Notes under the pieces: generated by a model | What the model saw: the letters and a program-made list of their open reading frames with translations, nothing else | Database searches by the model: none | What the model was told of the DNA's origin: nothing | Program-made: the position numbers and the translations under genes | Assembly: GCA_041739225.1 (NCBI GenBank) | Contig: JBGSOG010000078.1 | Coordinates: 55,175-119,174 of the forward strand | Reading direction: 5' to 3' | DNA from: BOKV01 sp041739225 | Lineage (GTDB): Bacteria > Pseudomonadota > Alphaproteobacteria > Rhizobiales > Rhizobiaceae | DNA: 64,000 nucleotides | Part shown: positions 59,140 through 64,000 of the stretch, one piece after another | Position numbering within the stretch: position 1 is the stretch's first letter | How the letters are laid out: every line of letters begins with the position of its first letter

Positions 59140-60282
59140 ATGCCGCTTGCCACCGAGATTTTCGTCGAAGCGCTGCCCCGGGCTGGCGAGTTTTCAGCTT
59201 CCTTTGATCTTTCACAACACACACCCTTGCCAGACGATTGGTTTGTCGCCGTAACCGACGTCGTCAAGTCGCGCGAACACATTGCTGCTGGCCGCTACAA
59301 GGCCGTCAACATGGCGGGTGTGGCGATGATTTCGGCAGCCATGAACGAGCTTGGCTCGCGCCAGCTCCCCTACATATTTGGCGGGGACGGGGCGGCAGTC
59401 GCCGTTGCACCGGACGAAGCAGAGCCGCTTAAAGCCATTCTTGCCCGAACTGCTGTGATGGCTGCCGAGGAGTTGGGGCTGGAGTTGCGCGCTGCATTGG
59501 TGCCGGTTCGTGAAATCCGCGCCGGTGGCCATGATGTGCTTGTTCGCAAGGTCCGGGTTTCGGATTCAATCGACAATTATGCGTTTTCCGGCGGCGGCAT
59601 CGCCTATGCCGAAAAACTGATGAAGGAAGGCCGCTTCCGCGTTGCTTCAGGCGAGCCGGGTTCAAGGCCGGATTTGACCGGATTGTCCTGCCGGTGGACG
59701 CCAATCAGCAGTCCCGGAAAAAAGATTGTTTCGGTAATCATGGAGCCGGGTTTCATGGCTACGCCGGAGGGCTTCATTTCCGATTCCCGGCAATTGCTGG
59801 CATTGCTCGGCACACAGGGCAATGGCGGCAGTCCTGTTCCACCAGAAGGTCCGGGGGTCAAATGGCCGGTCAAGGGTGTGGAACTGGAAGCAGCCGCCAC
59901 GCGGGGCGAAAAGAGCAAGGCCTCAATGGTCCGGGCGCTGCAATTGCAGACGCTGATTGCCTGGGTACTTTTCAAAACCGGCATCAAGGTCGGGGGCTTT
60001 GATCCCGCGCACTACCAGCGCACAACCGGCATCAACACGGATTTTCGTAAGGTTCAGGACGGCTTGCGCATGACCGTTTCGCTCGACCCCGCCGGAATTG
60101 CACGGCTTGAAGAATTCCTTGAGCAGCGCCGCGTTGACAGGAAAATCCGCTATGGCCTGAGCACACAGGACGAGGCGGTTTTGACCTGCTTCGTGCCGTC
60201 AATTCTTGAAGACAACCACTATCACTTCCTTGATGGCGCAGGGGGTGGCTATGCTGCAGCGGCATCGTCGATGAAAGACTGA
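59140..60282 (+). CDS. DUF3095 family protein with a nucleotide-cyclase-like motif
   Basis: A 380-residue DUF3095 protein. WFVAVTDVVKSREHIAAGRYKAVNMAGVAMISAAMNELG (residues 34-72, in part) resembles the metal-binding start of class III cyclase/GGDEF folds (DVxxS/T), and LPYIFGGDGAAVAVAP (about 76-91) looks like the second catalytic strand. The remainder is family-specific and includes NYAFSGGGIAYAEKLMKEG. Function of the family is not established. It has its own promoter region and is convergent with the next gene. Confidence 0.8.
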   Translation: MPLATEIFVEALPRAGEFSASFDLSQHTPLPDDWFVAVTDVVKSREHIAAGRYKAVNMAGVAMISAAMNELGSRQLPYIFGGDGAAVAVAPDEAEPLKAILARTAVMAAEELGLELRAALVPVREIRAGGHDVLVRKVRVSDSIDNYAFSGGGIAYAEKLMKEGRFRVASGEPGSRPDLTGLSCRWTPISSPGKKIVSVIMEPGFMATPEGFISDSRQLLALLGTQGNGGSPVPPEGPGVKWPVKGVELEAAATRGEKSKASMVRALQLQTLIAWVLFKTGIKVGGFDPAHYQRTTGINTDFRKVQDGLRMTVSLDPAGIARLEEFLEQRRVDRKIRYGLSTQDEAVLTCFVPSILEDNHYHFLDGAGGGYAAAASSMKD

Positions 60283-60286
60283 TCCG

Positions 60287-60907
60287 CTACCACAGCGTTT
60301 CCAAGGCCCGTCCCTGCCACTCAGTGTCATAGTCCGGCCCGCCGACGCGATTTTGCGACAGTTCGGCAAGGATCGACCCTGGCGATGGCAAGTTTTCCGC
60401 CAACGTCCTGGCTGCCGGGTCCCAAAGGCGGGAGCGCACGAGCGCCCGGCCGCACTGGAAATAAATTGCGCTCGTTTTGATGACGATGACGGTTCGCGGC
60501 TCCTTGCCATCCATTTCGAACGACGATTTGAGTTGCGCGTCACCGGTCAAAAATGCTTCGCCATTGACGCGCAGGCAGTTGATCGAGCCGGGAATGAGAA
60601 AGCACAGCGCCACGCGTGGATCGCGAACGATGTTGCGAAGCGAATCCACCCTGTTGTTGCCTCGACGGTCGGGCATCAGCAGGGTTTGCGCATCATGGAC
60701 ACGCACAAACCCCGGCACGTCGCCGCGCGGCGAACAATCCATGCCCTCAGGACCAATGGTGGAAAGTGCGCAAAACGGCGAAGTCTCGATATAGGCACGG
60801 TAATGGGGAGTGACTTCCCGTGTTTCCTTGACCAGCGATGCTTCACCCGGCAGGCCGTAAATGGCTTCCAACTGCTCCAGTGTTTCAATGCGGTGCATGG
60901 CAATCAT
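60287..60907 (-). CDS. PPOX-type FMN-binding flavoprotein (pyridoxamine 5'-phosphate oxidase-like)
   Basis: A 206-residue split-barrel flavoprotein of the MSMEG_1061-like group: SPFCALSTIGPEGMDCSPRGDVPGFVRVHD, LLMPDRRGNNRVDSLRNIVRDPRVALCFLIPG (FMN phosphate-binding RxGN segment) and FQCGRALVRSRLWDP. Such proteins bind FMN and may reduce or oxidise small molecules; the substrate is unknown. Its ATG overlaps the dapE stop (ATGA). Confidence 0.87.
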   Translation of the reverse strand: MIAMHRIETLEQLEAIYGLPGEASLVKETREVTPHYRAYIETSPFCALSTIGPEGMDCSPRGDVPGFVRVHDAQTLLMPDRRGNNRVDSLRNIVRDPRVALCFLIPGSINCLRVNGEAFLTGDAQLKSSFEMDGKEPRTVIVIKTSAIYFQCGRALVRSRLWDPAARTLAENLPSPGSILAELSQNRVGGPDYDTEWQGRALETLW

Positions 60908-62106
60908 CCCTTTGAGGAAAACCAGCTTTCGAGAAAATCGAGGTAAATCAGCGTGAGTGTTTCCAAGTCTGCAAGTTCCACCCGCTCGTCAACTTTATGC
61001 ATGGTTTGTCCGACAAGGCCAAATTCAATGACCGGGCAATAATCCTTGATGAAGCGCGCGTCTGAAGTGCCGCCGGTGGTCGACAATTGCGCGTCAAGGC
61101 CGGTCACCCTTTGGATTGCTGCCTGCAGCGATCCGGTGAGCTTTTCATCGTTGGTCAGGAATACCGGGCTGACCCGGCCAACCCAATCGACAGCATATTT
61201 CACCGGCCCCTCTTTGCCACGCCGAAGTTTGGCGCTCGCCGCCCCGGATTCAAGTCGGCGCACAATTTCGGCCTTGATGCTGTCGCCGTCCCACAAATTG
61301 CCGAACCGTATGTTGAACGCCGCCGATGCCTCGCCCGGTATGACGTTGGTCGCCTTGTTGCCGACGTCCATGGAGGTGATTTCCAGATTGGTCGGCTGGA
61401 AACTGTCAGTCCCGCTGTCGAATGGCTCACCGATCAAGGCATTGAGAAGGTCCATGAGACCGTTGACCGGATTGTCTGCCAAATGCGGATAGGCCGAATG
61501 CCCTTGCACGCCGTGCACGATGATTCTGCCGGAAAGCGAGCCTCGGCGGCCGTTCTTGATCGCATCACCAATTCTTGACGGGTTGGAAGGCTCGCCGACA
61601 ATGGCGGCATCCCAGTTTTCGCCGCGTGCATTTGCCCATTGCAACAATTTGTCCGTACCATTGATCGACGGGCCTTCCTCGTCGCCTGTAATCAGCAACG
61701 AGACCGAACCGGAAATCGCTCCGGATTTTTCCAGATGCCTTGCCAGCGCTGCAACAAAACAGGCAATCCCGCCCTTCATGTCCACCGCGCCGCGCCCATA
61801 AAGAAATCCGTCGGCTATTTCACCGGCGAAGGGTTGATGCGTCCACTTTGCCGGATCGCCTGTCGGCACGACATCGGTGTGCCCGGCAAACATCAAATGC
61901 GGCCCGCCTTGCCCGCGCCGGGCGTAAAGGTTCTCGACATCCGGCGTGCCCGCTTCGCTGAAAACAGGCCGGGAAACTGCAAATCCCATGGGTTCAAGGA
62001 TTGATTGCAACAAAGTCAGCGCCCCACCTTCCGCTGGTGTCACGGATTGGCAGCGAATGAGCACTTGCAGAAGTGCTGCTGGGTCGGTGGCCTTCAAGTT
62101 TGTCAT
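60904..62106 (-). CDS. dapE: succinyl-diaminopimelate desuccinylase
   Basis: A 400-residue M20 metallohydrolase of the succinylase branch of lysine synthesis. Motifs: LMFAGHTDVVPTGD near 71 (metal His and Asp), LYGRGAVDMKGGIACF near 102 (bridging Asp), LLITGDEEGPSINGT near 137 (catalytic Glu), GEPSNPSRIGD near 170 and the C-terminal metal His in GLVGQTMHKVDE. The dimerisation domain is about 180-295. It overlaps both neighbours by 4 bases. Confidence 0.95.
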   Translation of the reverse strand: MTNLKATDPAALLQVLIRCQSVTPAEGGALTLLQSILEPMGFAVSRPVFSEAGTPDVENLYARRGQGGPHLMFAGHTDVVPTGDPAKWTHQPFAGEIADGFLYGRGAVDMKGGIACFVAALARHLEKSGAISGSVSLLITGDEEGPSINGTDKLLQWANARGENWDAAIVGEPSNPSRIGDAIKNGRRGSLSGRIIVHGVQGHSAYPHLADNPVNGLMDLLNALIGEPFDSGTDSFQPTNLEITSMDVGNKATNVIPGEASAAFNIRFGNLWDGDSIKAEIVRRLESGAASAKLRRGKEGPVKYAVDWVGRVSPVFLTNDEKLTGSLQAAIQRVTGLDAQLSTTGGTSDARFIKDYCPVIEFGLVGQTMHKVDERVELADLETLTLIYLDFLESWFSSKG

Positions 62107-62822
62107 GCTCCGCGTTTTCTGGTTGGCACCGATGCCTCGCCGATGAGGGTTATTTTCTGCCAGATCTTGCGCGAAAGGTTTGCACCCAGGCCCTCGATGT
62201 CGTTGACGGCATTGGCCACCACTTCATCATTGACTGCCTGGGCATACAATGCCGAAAGCTTGCCGGTCAGCGAAAGCATTTCCGAACAATAATCGAGATA
62301 ACGAACCAGCTCGTCGCGGGTCAGGCTTCGCTCGGGTGAGTTTCTTGTCGGCTTGAAACCGCGAGAGAAAACCGCCGGGTCCTTGGTCAACTGATGCATG
62401 TCGATGATGTGGATGAGCGAGCGCAGGCCGTGCAGGCCGTTGAACACTGCCTTGCGCTTGAAACGCTCTTCCATGCGGATCAGGGCCAGGAAACCGAGGC
62501 CCGCCAGGACCAGCGTGTTGATGACCGCTTCGATACCCTGAACAAGGTCGGAGCCGTCACTTGCCATTCGCTCGAAGGTCAGCAGCGAACCGACCATGCC
62601 GAACACGGCAGCGCCCAAAACGATGGCTGCAACGATCAGCACTCGAAGCCACCAGATCGGGGCGGCAAGTTGCTCGGCCGATTTGCTGGTGTCGCGGGCA
62701 AGACTTACCAGCTCGATCGCAACCTTGTGCAAACCGGCCTGCGGAAACCGCTCGCCGATCCGGCCTTCGAGCTTTTGTGCCGTGGCAATGATTTTGGCCG
62801 GATCAAGCCTGCGATAAGGCAT
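62103..62822 (-). CDS. conserved hypothetical two-helix membrane protein
   Basis: A 239-residue protein I do not recognise. Two hydrophobic helices (about 57-83, IWWLRVLIVAAIVLGAAVFG..., and about 97-117) flank a short loop; the N-terminal 55 and C-terminal 120 residues are soluble and mostly helical (RSLTRDELVRYLDYCSEML). Genes of this type are commonly seen next to dapE in rhizobia. It overlaps dapE by 4 bases and follows DUF2442 by 30 bases, so it is probably transcribed with them. Confidence 0.75.
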   Translation of the reverse strand: MPYRRLDPAKIIATAQKLEGRIGERFPQAGLHKVAIELVSLARDTSKSAEQLAAPIWWLRVLIVAAIVLGAAVFGMVGSLLTFERMASDGSDLVQGIEAVINTLVLAGLGFLALIRMEERFKRKAVFNGLHGLRSLIHIIDMHQLTKDPAVFSRGFKPTRNSPERSLTRDELVRYLDYCSEMLSLTGKLSALYAQAVNDEVVANAVNDIEGLGANLSRKIWQKITLIGEASVPTRKRGA

Positions 62823-62852
62823 CGATGACCCGCTTGTATTTTCTGCCTGTTT

Positions 62853-63278
62853 TCATGCTGCAGACTTTCTCGGCCTGCCACCGCGTTTGCCGTTTTCGCG
62901 GGCAGCAGCGGATTTTTCGAACGAACGCGACAAACCGCCAGCTTTGCCCATGGCGCTGGCAGCCCATTTTCGCGAACCTGTCAAACCTTCCAACAGTCCG
63001 GGAACATAAATGTCGGCATCCAGAAGCGGAAAATGGATTCCCATTCCTGCGGGAGTGATCTCACACATACCAAGGGCTTCTGCAGAGGCCCCTTCGAGCC
63101 CTTCGGCCATCTCGGGCGAAAACCCGATTTCCAGGCCGTTTGACAACTCCACGAAAATCATCCGCCGCTCACCGTCAAAGCGGCTTCCCACAGCGCGAAC
63201 GCCTGCAAGCCGCGCCTCGCCGCGTTCCTTTGCCAATTCATAACTGGATTGTTTGGCAAGCTCCCGGACTTCAACCAT
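62853..63278 (-). CDS. DUF2442 domain protein
   Basis: A 141-residue protein with a central DUF2442 domain (about 30-95: RMIFVELSNGLEIGFSPEMAEGLEGAS ... GMGIHFPLLDADIYVPGLLEGL in part) and a basic C-terminal tail ending ARENGKRGGRPRKSAA, seen in the longer members. ATG at 63278 behind a perfect GGAGG. It overlaps the DUF4160 gene by 8 bases, so the pair is translationally linked. Function unknown; such pairs have been suspected to be toxin-antitoxin-like. Confidence 0.82.
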   Translation of the reverse strand: MVEVRELAKQSSYELAKERGEARLAGVRAVGSRFDGERRMIFVELSNGLEIGFSPEMAEGLEGASAEALGMCEITPAGMGIHFPLLDADIYVPGLLEGLTGSRKWAASAMGKAGGLSRSFEKSAAARENGKRGGRPRKSAA

Positions 63279-63501
63279 GAATTTTCCTCCAACCCGACAA
63301 AAGCATGCTTTGGTGCCGTACCACCAAGTCAAGCACCCTTGTAGCTTCGTGCAAAGGGCAATTCAAAACTTCCCGCATTTGAATTCGCTCCAATTCCACG
63401 ATCACTTCCCAATCCGGACCGACCACATGAACATGCGCTGGCGAATGGTCGTTGGGGTAAACCACGAAACGCAGGTTACCGACGCGAAGCAGCGTTGGCA
63501 T
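63271..63501 (-). CDS. DUF4160 domain protein
   Basis: A 76-residue DUF4160 protein: MPTLLRVGNLRFVVYPNDHSPAHVHVVGPDWEVIVEL (part) contains the diagnostic N-D-H-x-P-x-H-V-H-V histidine motif. The likely start is the ATG at 63501. It is the first gene of the DUF4160-DUF2442 pair, inserted between dapD and dapE. Function unknown; the histidines could bind metal. Confidence 0.85.
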   Translation of the reverse strand: MPTLLRVGNLRFVVYPNDHSPAHVHVVGPDWEVIVELERIQMREVLNCPLHEATRVLDLVVRHQSMLLSGWRKIHG

Positions 63502-63561
63502 GATCAATAACCCAACCGTCTGGGTTTGTCATCAAGCCATTTCTGTTGGGTCAACGGCCAC

Positions 63562-64000
63562 TCAATCCCGCAGTAATTCGTTGATCGAGGTTTTCGAGCG
63601 CGTCTGTGCATCAACCTTTTTCACGATCACCGCGCAGTAAAGATGAATGCCGCCTTTCGATGGCATGGACCCTGCCACGACGACCGAGCCGGACGGCACT
63701 TCGCCATACATCACATCGCCGGTTTCGCGGTCGACGATCTTGGTGGATTTGCCGATGAAAACGCCCATGCCGAGCACCGAGCCTTCGCGCACAATGCAAC
63801 CTTCGACCACTTCCGAGCGCGCGCCGATAAAGCAATTGTCTTCGATGATGGTCGGTCCTGCCTGCATCGGCTCCAGAACGCCGCCGATGCCGACACCGCC
63901 GGAAAGGTGGACGTTCTTGCCGATTTGCGCGCACGAGCCGACTGTTGACCAAGTGTCTACCATGGTGCCCTCATCAACATAGGCACCCAGATTGACAAAT
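63562..64000 (-). CDS. dapD: tetrahydrodipicolinate N-succinyltransferase, C-terminal part (truncated by window edge)
   Basis: The last 145 codons of DapD, which succinylates tetrahydrodipicolinate, the step before DapC/DapE. Left-handed beta-helix hexapeptide repeats are plain: FVNLGAYVDEGTMVDTW, SCAQIGKNVHLSGGVGIGGVLEP, NCFIGARSEVVEGCIVREGSVLGMGVFIG; the end SSTKIVDRETGD-like and GSMPSKGGIHLYCAVIVKKVD are typical. The 5' end lies beyond base 64000. Confidence 0.95.
   Translation of the reverse strand, partial: FVNLGAYVDEGTMVDTWSTVGSCAQIGKNVHLSGGVGIGGVLEPMQAGPTIIEDNCFIGARSEVVEGCIVREGSVLGMGVFIGKSTKIVDRETGDVMYGEVPSGSVVVAGSMPSKGGIHLYCAVIVKKVDAQTRSKTSINELLRD

Overview
The window is chromosomal DNA from an alphaproteobacterium, most likely a member of the Hyphomicrobiales (rhizobial lineage). 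The evidence is protein content and gene order: the dapD...dapE...truA-fmt-def...rmuC...recR-ybaB-dnaX-ffs-HIT-nudC...pheA-kdsB-cytochrome c block, the Caulobacter/rhizobium-type cpa/tad pilus locus, a two-subunit Nup-type nucleoside permease with a BMP binding protein, and CTTG-type -35 promoters. No rRNA, tRNA, insertion sequence, prophage or CRISPR array was seen. Coding density is high and most genes sit in tight operons with 1-8 base overlaps.

Layout. 1-3.2 kb: the start of dapB, an MsbA-like ABC exporter and glucokinase, all on the minus strand. 3.4-6.4 kb: a BMP-type nucleoside-binding protein, a MOSC protein, an Ogt-type methyltransferase, SlyX and a thioesterase. 6.6-16.7 kb: a plus-strand nucleoside uptake and catabolism operon (ABC ATPase, VOC protein, two permeases, cdd, punA, deoC, a double aldehyde dehydrogenase, deoA). 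16.7-20.2 kb: a retropepsin-like protease and the minus-strand operon deoB-add-upp. Together these genes import nucleosides, deaminate and phosphorolyse them, convert (deoxy)ribose-1-P to -5-P, cleave deoxyribose-5-P and oxidise the aldehyde, while upp salvages uracil.

20.4-34.3 kb: a PhnD-like binding protein, then a complete Tad/Flp (cpa) pilus locus. It has two TadE-like pseudopilins and a stand-alone secretin N-domain protein on the minus strand, three tandem Flp pilin genes each with its own promoter and terminator, cpaA, cpaB-C-D-E-F, tadB-tadC, and a convergent TadD lipoprotein. A perfect TTAA-N7-TTAA box lies before cpaB, so CtrA (cell-cycle) control is likely.

34.4-46.5 kb: an M17 aminopeptidase, a MarR-type regulator, an NlpC/P60 hydrolase, a hydroxyacid dehydrogenase, a YejABEF-type peptide importer with two tandem binding proteins, and a membrane-anchored cytochrome c. 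46.7-64 kb: housekeeping genes (kdsB, pheA, nudC, HIT, SRP RNA, dnaX, ybaB, recR, rmuC, def, fmt, truA, dapE, dapD) with small accessory insertions. These are a GSU2403-type nucleotidyltransferase bracketed by identical 33-bp palindromes, a HigBA-like toxin-antitoxin pair, an orphan ribbon-helix-helix micro-gene, a DUF4160/DUF2442 pair, and an intergenic small-RNA candidate with its own promoter and terminator.

The most noteworthy unexplained items are the palindrome-flanked nucleotidyltransferase (48.36-49.52 kb) and the structured small-RNA candidate (58.79-58.96 kb). All functions are assigned by reading motifs; no database search was run.
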